DNA of 64,000 nt, taken from positions 278,839,614-278,903,613 of the forward strand of contig CP136064.1 of assembly GCA_032622095.1 (NCBI GenBank). The letters run 5' to 3'. Below, piece by piece: positions 13,501-23,839 of the stretch (its first letter is position 1; each line of letters begins with the position of its first letter). Source of the stretch: Siphonodentalium dalli. Its lineage: Eukaryota > Mollusca > Scaphopoda > Gadilida > Siphonodentaliidae. The notes under the pieces are model-generated. The model was not told the DNA's origin. It saw only the letters and a list, made by a program, of their open reading frames with translations, and searched no databases. Both the position numbers and the translations under genes were made by a program.

Positions 13501-15395
13501 AATCACACAAACATTATACAAACGCTCTTCATTATTTCCATATAAGAACAATAGTAACAAACAACGCTCTTTATGCTTACCATATCCGGATCTATACAAA
13601 AGTCAGGAAACGTAACGGTTTTTTCCTTTTGTTTGCACAACAAAATGAAAACAATTGACAATAACATACTGTTCATGCCATATTTCTGTATGATATAACA
13701 ACAACTTCTGCCTATATTTTACTATTTCTGTTTATGGCGGTTTTTGACGGAGATGAATATTTTAATAGCATACCCACCGCCAACACCGCCCGTATCTTTA
13801 ATATGAGCAATAAAAGATGTTTTTTTTATTAATACCAAATGCTCTCACCATACCCAGAAGCTGCACGTTGCATGGAAAATGATATACTGAGATGTCTGCT
13901 TAAGGTCGGATTATTTCAAGAGTCTCCCGAATGTCGTTTCATGTTGTTAGGTATATGTATATCATTACATGGTATTGGTTATAAATCATAATAATTAAAG
14001 GCACGGGCGGCATTCGTTGCAGAACTATTCATATGTGATCAAATCGCCACCAACAGATGGAATATTAAAATATATATAGCTTTGTCGAGATGTCTCCCTA
14101 AGGTCGGATTATTTCAAGAGTCTCCCTAATGTCGTTAATTTTGTTAGCTATATGTATATGTATATGAGTACATGGCATTGGTTATAATAATTAAAGGCAC
14201 GGGTGGTGTTCGTTGCAGAAGTATTAATATGTGGTCAAATCGCCACCAACAGATGGAATATTAAAATATGTACAGTTTTGTTCATATGCAAACGTAATCA
14301 GCGCATGAATAGTGTATTGTCCTCAATGTGTACGATGATTGCGTAAACAACAGCATGCTCGTGTTATAAAAGTTTTGCTTCTGTTTACATAACACAACGC
14401 AATCATATTAGTTAATCACACAAACATTATATAAACGCTCTTCATTATTTCCATATAAGAAATATAGTAACAAAGAACGCTCTTTATGCTTACCATATCC
14501 GGATCTATACAAAAGTCAGGAAACGTAACGTAAAGTTTATGCCATAGTTATGTATGATATAACAACAAATTCTGCATATATTTTACTATTTCTGTTTATG
14601 GCGGTTTTTGACGGAGCTGAATATTTTAACAGCATACCCACCGCCAAAGACAGCCCGTATCTTTAATATGAGCAATAAAAGATGTTTTTTTATTAATACC
14701 AAATGCTCTCACCATACCCAGAAGCTGCACGTTGCATGGAAAATGATATATTGAGATGTCTGCCTAAGGTCGGATTATTTCAAGAGTCTCCCGAATGTCG
14801 TTTCATGTTGTTAGGTATATGTATATCATTACATGGTATTGGTTATAATAATTAAAGGCACGGGCGGCGTTCGTTGCAGAACTATTCATATGTGATCAAA
14901 TCGCCACCAACAGATGGAATATTAAAATATATATAGCTTTGTCGAGATGTCTCCCTAAGGTCGGATTATTTCAAGAGTCTCCATAATGTCGTTAATTTTG
15001 TTAGCTATATGTATATGTATATCAGTACATGGCATTGGTTATAATAATTAAAGGCACGGGCGGTGTTCGTTGCAGAAATATTAATATGTGGTCAAATCGC
15101 CACCAACAGATGGAATATTAAAATATGTACAGTTTTGTTCAGATGCAAACGTAATCAGCGCGTGAATAGTGTATTGTCCTCAATGTGTACGATGATTGCG
15201 TAAACAACAGCATGCTCGTGTTACGGAAGTTTTGCTTCTGTTTACATAACACAACGCAATTATAGTGGTTAATCACACAAACATTATATAAACGCTCTTT
15301 ATTATTTCCATATAAGGAAAGTAGTAACAAAAAACGCTCTTTATGTTTACCATATCCGGATCTAAATAAAACCTAGGAAAGGTAACGTTGTTTGC

Positions 15396-15900
15396 TTTTG
15401 TTTACGTAACACATTTGACGGATGTGAATATGTTAGTAGCATGCCCACCGCCGACACTGGCCGTATCTTTTATATAGCAATTTTGATACCAAATGCTCTC
15501 ACCATAACCAGAAGCTTTACGTTGCATAGAAAATGATATATCGAGATGTCTCGCCATCAACATATGGAATATTAAAGCATTGTTCATATGCAAACATAAT
15601 GGGGCGTAAATAGTGTATTGTGTAATAGTATACTGTCTTCAATGTGTGCGATGATTGCTAACACCGCCCGTATCTTTGATATAGCAATAAAAGATGTTTA
15701 TTTTTTCGATTAATAACAAATGCCCTCACCTTACCCGGAAGCTACGCGTTGCATAGAAAATGATATATCGAGATTCTCCATAAGGTCGGATTATTTCAAG
15801 AGTCTCCCAAAGGTTTATGGCTGTTTTTGACGGAGGTGAATATTTTAACAGCATACCCACTGCCAACGCCGCCCGTATCTTTAATATAGCAATAAGCAGT
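15396..15900. repeat. Degenerate distal edge of the satellite array
   Basis: Broken, reordered pieces of the unit continue past the last clean anchor. Right-end fragments near 15450, 15665 and 15866 read CCGTATCTTT, and GAGATTCTCCATAAGGTCGG appears near 15772. The loss of order and higher divergence are typical of a satellite edge where homogenisation no longer reaches. Confidence 0.8.
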
Positions 15901-17419
15901 TATCAACGTACGATATCTCCATTCGTCGTTTATTTACATGTCTTCATGGCATATGACTCTTTCCGACAAACACTTTAAGGACATTTCTAACGGGACAATG
16001 TTTTCGTTTGAAACGTGTGGGGGAGGGGTTGTGTGTCTTTGTTCAGTCATATACTCATTGTAGCAAATGAACACACCAGCTTCATATGTCGAGTTGTTTG
16101 TATAGATGATATCGCGAATCGCGATGGAGAGTTCAAACAATAATGAATATTTCATAATTACCCTCTAATTTGGTTGTTAAAAATAGATAATGACGACGTG
16201 TGCATAGATACATTATCAGACAACAAGTGATCATTGAGCGCTAAACGTTTTAGTTGATTGTTCGATCGTTTTGTAATTATAATAAGCTGGATGCGTGCCG
16301 GGCCACATCGTTTGCGCCACCCAGACCTTGCTTTTTGACGCTGTTGGGAGACAATATTCAGAAGAAAATACTAAATGCTTGCATATAGAAATGAAATTGA
16401 TGAGCGTTTGTACATGTATGGTTTAAAATGAAAGAATCAATCGCCGACCCACCCATGGCGATAAAGATGCCATTGTTGGATAAATGGGCTAAATTTGTCA
16501 GATTTTCTAGTGATGGTAAACGGGGGTATTGTATCGATCCCCTTGACTTTAATAATACTACCGTACTATTAACGTAAAACGTGCATCCAAACTGCCTCTA
16601 TCCGAGTACATGTATAATAGGGACAGCGCATAGAGGCCGTTTGGATGCATGGAATGGGAGCGGAGCGCGTTGCAAGTCCATGTGCACTGGTTAATATATT
16701 CATTTCCGCTTTAGCTAACAACTTGCCTGATTGCCAACAAATGCATACAGGGCAATTGGCTGCATGATATTATATTGTCCTTATGAAGGCAGCTTGGGGA
16801 GGTGCGGTCCGTGTCATGTTTATGTTGCGCACTTGGCAGAACCGGCCGTAGGTTAACAATGCTGTTCTCGCTCGAGCTACCGAGATTGGAACACATGTAT
16901 ATACATACATGTCTATTCTGCACGAGAGCATTTACCGGTATTGCATCATTTGGTTAATGATTTATTTTGGCCGAATTATACCAAATGTGCTTGTCCCTAT
17001 AAACATGCTGATGTCAACTTCCATGTACCATGCCATGACCAATGTCCCAATTGTATGGATTGTATCCCGTGCTAAATTATTTAACGACAAAATCCGACCA
17101 AGATATGCACCAGAGAACATGTTTTGCCGGACGACGCCAAATGCAAGTTATTTGTTTTCTCCCTCAACCAGATAACTTATATCAACCGAGGGCGTTTTGT
17201 AATAATGTCGTTTGGTCCCAAAAGGTTTGTCCTACTGTTTGTTTTCTTCCTGAGGGGGTTTTGTCAGAGTACCATGACAAGATATCTGGACATCAATTCA
17301 AATTCAGATGTTTATTGAACATGGATTATCATCAGAACAAAATGAAAATATAACAATGATGACGATTTTATAAAAAAAAAAACAATGATGACGACTTACA
17401 TAACATATAATAAAATAAC
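15901..17419. other. Gene-poor stretch, no recognised gene
   Basis: Only short frames are present: 73 codons on the minus strand at 15934-16155 and 88 and 103 codons on the plus strand at 16909-17353. None shows a recognisable domain, signal peptide or conserved motif. A small hairpin is listed separately. A short exon cannot be excluded. Confidence 0.5.
16582..16649. repeat. Imperfect hairpin with 19-bp arms
   Basis: The left arm TGCATCCAAACTGCCTCTA pairs with TAGAGGCCGTTTGGATGCA around a ~30-bp loop, with one mismatch. It is possibly the remnant of a small palindromic MITE. Confidence 0.7.
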
Positions 17420-17876
17420 TTAAAGGCACGGGAGGCCTTAATTGTCGAAAATATTCATATCTGTTCCAAACACCGTAAACAGAAAAACATTAACACGCTT
17501 AGTGTTCAATGCATATATACCATGACAATCGCGTAAACAACAGTATGTTATCATAAAGATCTACTATATTTTATCTGAACAAGAGCCTGGTTGTGTTACA
17601 GAAGACAGCACAATGCTGCTGGCTAATCACACACAAATGGTATAAACGCTCTTTATTAGTTCCATATCAGGAATTCACCAACAAAGAACGCTCTTTATGT
17701 TTACCATAATAATATAAACAAACACCAGAAAAGTAACTGTTTATGCTTTTTTTTTTTTTACATAACAATGATCAAACATATGTCTACATTTTGATGTTCT
17801 TTCTGTTTGTGCCGGTTTTTGACGGGTGGAAACATTTTGACAGGATACCCACCGCCAAGGCCTCCCGTACCTTTAA
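17420..17876 (+). mobile_element. Solo diverged copy of the satellite MITE (457 bp)
   Basis: It starts TTAAAGGCACGGGAGGCC and ends GGCCTCCCGTACCTTTAA, giving 18-bp near-perfect inverted ends with TTAA on both sides. The interior keeps the satellite landmarks in order: GCGTAAACAACAG, TTACAGAAG, TAATCACACA, ATAAACGCTCTTTATTAG, AACGCTCTTTATGTTTACCATA, and GCCGGTTTTTGACGG near the right end. It is outside the array, so it shows the MITE as an independent dispersed element. It lies ~720 bp upstream of the piggyBac transposase. Confidence 0.85.
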
Positions 17877-18235
17877 ACGTAGAACTGGATAGCTTCTATC
17901 TCATGACATGACTAGACTACTTTGTGGCACATGAGGGGTTTCTGAATTATGACGTAGACAGGACACCGATAATGATGAATGTTCACTAATCCTGATATGG
18001 CACCAGAGATAAAATGGGAAATAAACAGTATCCGTTATCATGAAAGCCCTTGTTGCACTTCCATCCGAACTGTGTGGTGAACCATTGACCGATTTAATTT
18101 GGATATGGCTCAACATGAGCATTATGCCAAAGTTATATTTGTCCCAGGAAAACTACGAAAACCAACAGCGTCTGTCCGAGTGTGCGTCATTTCGTCCGTG
18201 CATGCGCATTTTGGTTTGCGAACGATAACTTTAGT

Positions 18236-18420
18236 AACGTTAAAATTGTATTAATTTTCTGCGCATGTTTTATCTCTTTACTCCCCATAAGCGTCCCTGG
18301 ACGCTTTTGCACTATTTCCACATAAGCGCATGTGGACGCCTCGCAACATATCCCTAGACGCGCATAAGAGCGCGTTACCAGACTTCCCCACAAGCGCCCT
18401 AGAGCGCCACACTAGGCACA
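18236..18420. promoter_or_regulatory. GCGTCC/GGACGC-rich inverted-repeat leader upstream of the transposase
   Basis: This 185-bp stretch repeats short inverted words: AAGCGTCCCTGGACGCTT, TAAGCGCATGTGGACGCC, CTAGACGCGC, AAGAGCGCG and AAGCGCCCTAGAGCGCC. It ends ~180 bp before the transposase ATG. It could be subterminal transposase-binding sites or the promoter of the piggyBac element. I found no matching array downstream of 20,271, so the right end of the original element is probably missing or diverged. Confidence 0.4.
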
Positions 18421-18596
18421 GACTGTACTAATGAGTTCGCCCCTATGCCCCCGCTTTTGCTATGTTTCTAATCGAGACCACCCGGTTATGTCAACTCGTT
18501 ATTTGCCTATCTAATAACAATAAACGTGGCACCGTGTGCATCGCGCGCGACACATGCTGTGTTACTTGGGTACCATTCTAAGTATTTACGAACAAC

Positions 18597-19088
18597 ATGA
18601 CTGCAACATTTTCGAAACAGCAAGTGATCGACATGTTAATGGGAGATGATAGCGATTTTAGCGGAGATTGCGGTTCCTCGTCATCAGAAGATTCAGACGA
18701 CGATTACTCTGCCCCTGCTACAAGCGACAATGTGACCTCCATCGATGATAGCAGCTTGAATAATAACCCGATTGGCTGGTCAAATAAACTTCGAAAGGTA
18801 TCACTTCAGCCATTTACCCAAAGGACAGGGCCAGTTATACCAAATGAATTCGATACTGATACAGCAACAGCTTTGGAATATTTCAATTTTATGTTCTCGC
18901 CATCGAAGTATGCCGAAATAGCCAGGCATACTAACAACTATGCCAAATGGAAAATGGAAGAAAAGGGCGAGGCTGATAAATACTGGTCTGATATTTCGGA
19001 ACTAGAACTTCGTGCGTACATCGGTATGAACATCATGATGGGTGTGAATGACCTTCCCTCATACAAGCAGTACTGGTCACATGCATGA
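18597..19088 (+). pseudogene. piggyBac transposase, N-terminal part (frame-broken)
   Basis: This 163-codon frame opens with an acidic Ser/Asp-rich N terminus (SSSSEDSDDDYSAP, residues 27-40), typical of the low-complexity head of piggyBac/PGBD transposases. It continues into the start of the dimerisation and DNA-binding region, including RAYIGMNIMMGVNDLPSYKQ, which matches the usual 'IG-x-x-I-x-MG-x-x-x-LP-x-x-x-x-YW' segment. It stops just after YWSHA at a TGA. The catalytic part resumes in another frame 31 bp downstream, and a stop also precedes that part in its own frame (19096-19098), so at least two small indels are needed to explain the gap. The gap is too short for an intron. The ATG at 18597 is the first in frame and follows the GCGC-rich leader. 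Confidence 0.85.
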
Positions 19089-19119
19089 GTTTATCTGAAA
19101 CGCCGGCATCAGCAAAGTT

Positions 19120-20271
19120 ATGAATCGGCGCAGATTTGAAAACATCACAGAATACTTCCACGTCAGTGACCGAGAGAGCGAACCTGCTAAAGGGACAGAT
19201 TCGTACGATCCACTATATAAGGTTCGCGACATCATCGACTCATCACTAACAACATTGAAATCGTGTTACTTGCCTTCGCAATATATATCTGTCGACGAAG
19301 GAATGATAAAATGGACAAGCATCTCCTACAAGCAATACATGCCGGCAAAACCAATAAAACGAGGGATCAAAATATGGATGATGTACGATGCCACCAATGC
19401 CTACCTGTTAAACTTTGAAGTATACCTCGGAAAGCATTATTTCAAACCGTCTGGAAAAGGTCTCGGGTATGATGTGGTTACGTCATTGTCATCGGATTTG
19501 TGTGACAAACATTACTGTTTGTTCTTTGATAACTATTTTACGAGTGTGCACCTCATGCAGGACTTACTAAACGATGGGTTTTACTCGTGTGGCACCGTTT
19601 GGCAGAACAGGAAAGGATTCCCGAAGGATTTACAGCGACTGAAGAAAATGAATCGAGGTGACTATAACACATGGCAGGATGGCGAATTTCTCACGGCAAC
19701 GGTATGGCAGGACAAGAAACAAGTGTTCACCCTTAGCACGATGACTGACCCAACGACAGATATCATGGCTAATCGGCGCCAGGGAAAAACAATTTTTGAA
19801 GTGACTCAGCCGATGAGCATATTCATGTACAACAAGTACATGAATGGTGTTGACAAACATGATCAGTTGAGGATGACGTATCTCCTCGGTCGCGAAAGGA
19901 AAAAAGCGTGGAAATGCATATTCTGGTTGGTCGCCAATTCATCAATAGTTAACAGTTTCATCTTGTTCAAAGAAATATCAAAGAGACATAATTCTAAGAA
20001 GGTGTTCACGCATATGGATTTTAGGATTGAACTGGCTCATCAACTGATTGCAGGATATTCTTCTAGAAAACTCAAAGCACAAGAAGAGCCACGTGCCCTC
20101 AATATATCACAAGAAAACTCAAACGGACACGTGTCCACACACATGGGACGCAAGAACCGATGTCGGGTTCATCTGAACTCAAAAGAAAGAAAAGAAACTG
20201 TATTTGGTTCCAAACTCTCCAATGTTCATCTATGTAAGGACGGTTGCCATTTCAAGTATCATTGTAGTTGA
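19120..20271 (+). pseudogene. piggyBac transposase, catalytic and C-terminal part
   Basis: This 383-codon frame carries the whole DDE_Tnp_1_7 catalytic core. The putative DDD triad is Asp59 (SVDEGMIKW), Asp137 (FFDNYF) and Asp245 (MNGVDKHDQ). Spacings of 78 and 108 residues are close to the 78 and 101 of the moth piggyBac enzyme, and Trp264 (KKAW) sits where the family's essential Trp lies. The enzyme class excises and inserts DNA at TTAA without a footprint. The C-terminal cysteine-rich domain is damaged: CRVH, SKLS and LCKDGCHFKYH stand where CxxC, CxxC and LCxxxCFxxYH are expected, so several zinc ligands are lost. With the upstream frame break this points to a dead copy, although the core residues are intact. 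Confidence 0.9.
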
Positions 20272-20487
20272 ACGTTCCGAACAATTATGGATTATGGTTA
20301 TGAGATATATAATGCATGGACATCATATTGCTATACTCAGTTAACATTCAAACTATCCAATTATATTAATTGTTCACGCAACACATTTCATGATATAATT
20401 TCAAATTTGGTGAAATGCACGATTTGACTCAGTTATTATTTCAAACCAAATTATAACATTCAAAAACAAATTTATTGCGAAATATTT

Positions 20488-20899
20488 TTAAAGATACGGG
20501 CGGCGTTCGCGGTGGGTATGGTGTTAAAACATTCATATCCTTGAAAAAACACCATAAACAGAAGGAATAGTAAGATATGGACATACCTTGTTCTTATACC
20601 AATAAGAAATATGGCATAAACGATATGTTATTGTCAATTTGTTCCCATTTGTTATGTAAACAAAAGCAAACAAATTACGTTTCATTGCTTTTGTTTAGAT
20701 CTGGATATGACACACATAAAGCGCGTTGTTTGTTACTGTTTTCCTGATAGGGAAATAATAAAGAGCGTTTATATCATTTTTGTATGAATAACCAATAGAA
20801 TTTCGGTCTGTTATGTTATTTACGTACACCATTGTACGTCTTGACGACAATACACTATTTACACGCTGATTATGTTTGGCATATGAGTTGAACTGTATA
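20488..20899 (-). mobile_element. Satellite-type MITE, reverse orientation, interrupted by a Helitron
   Basis: It begins TTAAAGATACGGGCGGCGTT, the reverse complement of the satellite MITE's right end. It then follows the element backwards: ACCATAAACAGAAGGAATAG, AAGAAATATGGCATAAACG, AAGCAAACAAATTACG, AATAATAAAGAGCGTTTATA, and finally CGCTGATTATGTTTGG. It stops abruptly at the Helitron 5' end. A piece matching the missing left end appears on the far side of the insertion (23,737-23,839). Confidence 0.75.
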
Positions 20900-20919
20900 T
20901 CTATATCTATATTTGCGAA

Positions 20920-20920
<1 letters not shown>

Positions 20921-20958
<38 letters not shown>
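20921..20958. repeat. (GTCT)n microsatellite at Helitron 5' end
   Basis: Nine to ten uninterrupted GTCT repeats lie directly after the element's 5' terminus. A shorter (GTCT)n tract at ~22,262 precedes a second copy of the head sequence (AAGATAATGGTSCGGGTTA), showing internal duplication. Confidence 0.95.
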
Positions 20959-21059
20959 GTTCTATAGAAATTCACAGGGGACCATCTAGATGATGCCAAA
21001 GGGGTCTACTAGGAGTAGCTTTTTACGAGAAAGATAATGGTCGGGGTTAGAATTTTCTA

Positions 21060-22660
21060 AAGTGACGCCGTTGTTGTCAGGGGCAGAAAAGGGGGAGGGG
21101 CAGAACAAAAATTTGTCGCCGATTGCCACCGAACTTATATATAATCATCCCCATAATATGAGGAATCTAATGGCGTGGTTTAAATATGGCAAAAGTCGCG
21201 CCGTTCGCGTCAGGGGTGCCCGGAAGGGGGGGGGCAGATTTTTTTTCTGTCGCCGATTGCCACGAAGCTTACATATAATCATCCCCATGATATGAAGAAT
21301 CCAACGGTGTGGTTTAAATATGTCAAAAGTGGCGTCGTATGAGTCAGGGATGAACGGAAGGGGAGAGGGGCACCAAATTTTATAAAACTAATTTTAGCGC
21401 CGATTTCCACCAAATTGATATATATTCTTCTTCATGATACAAGGAATTAATTGTGCGATTTAACAACGCCAAATTGTTGTTTTTGGATGAGAGATTGGGA
21501 GGGGTGGGCTCTAAATTTGATAATAAGTCGCCGATTGCCACCACACTTATACAAAATCATCCACATGGTATGGGGAGTCTAATGGGGTGGCTTTTATCTG
21601 TCAAATGTGGCCTCATTCGAGTCAGGGTTGCATTGAAAGGGACAGGGGCACCAAAATTGACGCACAGTGTTTTTAGCGCCAATTTCCACCAAATTGATAC
21701 ACGTTCTTATCCATGATACGAGGAATCTAATCGTGATTTAAAGACGCCATAGTGGTGCTGTTTGGGTGAGAGATGGAGAGGGGAGGGATTGGCACCAAAT
21801 TTTATAAAAAAAATTGTTTAGTCGCAGATTATCACAAAACTTATAAACAACCATCTCCATGATATCAGGAGTGTAATCGTGTGGTTTAAGGATGTCACAA
21901 GTTGGGCCATTCGAGTCAGTGGTGTATAGAGATGAGAGGGACACAAAAAATTATATCTATATGTTTAGTGCCGATTTCCACCAGATTGATACATATTCTT
22001 CTCCGTGATACGAGGAATCTTATCGTGTGGTTTAGATACACCAAATTGGGGACCTTAAATTTGATACGAATTTTTATACTCGCCAAATTTTCACCAATTT
22101 CATATATATGCATCTCTAATCTCTAATGAGTCTTAGTGTGTGCAGCTTGAGTCCGAAATAGGGACGGGAGGGTCACCAAAACTGATACAAAATATTTTTA
22201 GTACCAATTACCATCAAATTCAGACACGTTCTTCTCAAATGATACAAGAAATAAAATCGTGCTGTCTGTCTGTCTTTTTGTCTGCCTGTGTGCGTTCTAT
22301 ATATAACTTCACGCGGTACAATCGAGATGGCACCAAGGCGTTCTAAGAGGGGTAACTTTTTACAAGGAAGATAATGGTGCGGGTTAAAATTTTCTAAAAT
22401 GACGCTGTTGGTGGGAGGGGAAATTTAAAAAATATGGTGAAATAGTTTTGTCGCTGATTTCCACCAAACGAATACATAATCACCTTCGCAATATGGCGTT
22501 GTTCGAGTCAGCGTTGCATCAACAATTGATTTAATAAACCAAATTCCACCAAATTCATACACGTTTTTCTCTAATGATATACCATGAATTAAACCACATT
22601 TGGTGTCGTTTGCGTCACGGATGGCGAGCGGATATGCACTATCATTGATAAGATTGCTAT
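21060..22660. repeat. Tandem ~135-150-bp monomers inside the Helitron-like element
   Basis: The core CGCCGATTNCCACCRAAYTKATA followed by CATGATATRAGGAATCTAAT recurs near 21116, 21250, 21398, 21528, 21675, 21822, 21968, 22081, 22200 and 22451. Copies are well diverged, so the array is older than the satellite. It has no coding meaning. Confidence 0.85.
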
Positions 22661-23670
22661 TCGTCGATATCCACATATAAGTTATAGACAGTCACCAGGC
22701 CATCTCCATATCATTTTAAGTAGTTGGGCGTTCACATTTCACAATCCCGACATATGGTGACCCACATAAGTCACGTGAACAATTACATCTTCTTAACAGT
22801 CATATTTATATGGGAATGGCAATCAAGGCATTCACACAATATGCTAGCAAAAAGAGATAACTAGAAGAAGCATTAAACGTATATTTATCATTCTATTGAA
22901 GAGATACATATATTCGTGCAAACTGAGAGACCTCGAACCGTCAGAGGATTGCATATATATAATAAAAAAATTTAGTCTGTTCCATTCAATACAGTTTCCA
23001 CAAAAAGTTACAATTTGTCAAGAGACATGGAAGGCCTGTTCAAAAATAGTGGTCACAGTGTGCAGTCAAATATAGTTTCTTCTGATATACAAGAAAATGC
23101 AGTTAGTAGCACAAGACTGTTCATGATCCTACCAATACTGACATCTGACAAGGGTTTTAGAACAGACTCATCGACTGACACAAAGAACTCAAAATCTCGC
23201 TCTGTGCCTGTGACATGTAGCTGATATATATGCGCAGCAACATTTCGTTTGAACTAAGAATATTTAGCACCACGAGCAGAGGAGCACCTGGAAATTTCTT
23301 TGAAACATCTGTATCTTCATGGAGATATGATAGCCAGGTGTCCTCGAGATCTTAGTCCAACCCACTAGATTGATTGATACATCTCAATATGTAAAACCCA
23401 ATTATCATCTTTTATCGAACTAATGTGTTTATGTATCATATTATAACGTCTAATGTATACGCAGTTGTAAATAAATAAATACTGCATTATTGGTGGAACG
23501 GATTAATCGCGATAAACAGAATGACAATTGACAAGGTGAGCCACTACTTATATTCCATGACTACTAATCATGTTTTGTGATGCTATTTGAATATACAATT
23601 TATCAGAAAACGTATAATATATAAAGCAAGAGCATTCTCTATTCCCAACAAATATCCACAGCATACATTA

Positions 23671-23699
23671 ACCTGGGCAACGCCGGGTAACCCTGCTAG
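23671..23699 (+). terminator. Helitron 3' terminal hairpin and CTAG end
   Basis: CCTGG-GCAACG-CCGGG folds into a 5-bp stem followed by TAACCCTG and CTAG|T. In Helitrons such a hairpin 10-12 nt from CTRR marks the rolling-circle termination site. Confidence 0.7.
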
Positions 23700-23736
23700 T
23701 ACATGATATATTAGTACACGGCATTGGTTATACTAA

Positions 23737-23839
23737 TTAAAGACACGGGCGTATATACATGTATGTTGGCGTTCATTCTGTTGATGCCGATTTGAACAAA
23801 TATAAATATTTCTGCAACGGATGTCGCCCGTGACTTTAA
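23737..23839. mobile_element. Short TTAA-bounded MITE remnant (103 bp)
   Basis: It is bounded by TTAAAGACACGGGCG and CGCCCGTGACTTTAA. The right half (TTCTGTTGATGCCGATTTG ... AATATTTCTGCAACGGATG) matches the reverse complement of the satellite MITE's left end, exactly the part missing from the interrupted copy at 20,488-20,899. The left half adds a forward copy of the same end with its usual GGCATTGGTTATA flank, so the structure is rearranged. Confidence 0.65.

Larger units (their letters stand above)
1..15395. repeat. ~905-bp satellite array built on a TTAA-flanked MITE
   Basis: Head-to-tail tandem array that runs off the left edge. The anchor TCATATGCAAACGTAATCAG (slightly variable) recurs near 650, 1747, 2652, 3507, 4412, 5317, 6221, 7078, 7985, 8889, 9746, 10653, 11559, 12464, 13369, 14282 and 15139. 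Spacings are 1097, 905, 855, 905, 905, 904, 857, 907, 904, 857, 907, 906, 905, 905, 913 and 857. Two unit types exist: A (~905) and B (~857), the latter lacking ~48 bp that includes TTTGCACAACAAAGTGAAAA. Each unit holds one complete TTAA element plus a ~380-bp spacer with a second partial copy of its left end. Overlapping 76- and 66-codon frames on opposite strands persist in most units, but with amino-acid changes and no family resemblance, so I do not treat them as genes. Confidence 0.97.
20900..23699 (+). mobile_element. Non-autonomous Helitron/Helentron-like element (2.8 kb)
   Basis: The 5' end reads A|TCTATATCTATATTTGCGAAT followed by (GTCT)n, a typical Helitron start. The 3' end is a small hairpin (CCTGGGCAACGCCGGG, with one G:T pair) ~11 bp before CTAG, followed by host T, as expected for insertion between A and T without target duplication. 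The interior holds tandem ~135-150-bp monomers and unique sequence. There is no Rep/helicase coding sequence; a 69-codon frame at 23015-23224 is unrecognised. The layout resembles HINE/'pearl'-type elements of molluscs. The insertion lies inside a satellite-type MITE. Confidence 0.75.

Noticed and set aside
650-13615. Recurrent 76-codon (minus) and 66-codon (plus) overlapping frames in the satellite
   Set aside because: They persist because the units are nearly identical. Several units break or alter them, changes are amino-acid altering, and no domain or start context supports translation.
1-15395. Regular repeats considered as a CRISPR array
   Set aside because: Units are ~905 bp with no short repeat/unique spacer structure, and the surroundings are eukaryotic.
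19090-19119. An intron joining the two piggyBac frames
   Set aside because: Only ~31 bp separate the frames, far below a plausible intron, and reading-frame comparison points to small indels.
17420-20491. A single autonomous piggyBac element bounded by TTAAAGGCACGGG at 17,420 and the similar end at 20,488
   Set aside because: The end at 20,488 is oriented as a left-type start going rightwards, not as a closing terminus, and 17,420-17,876 is already a complete element by itself.
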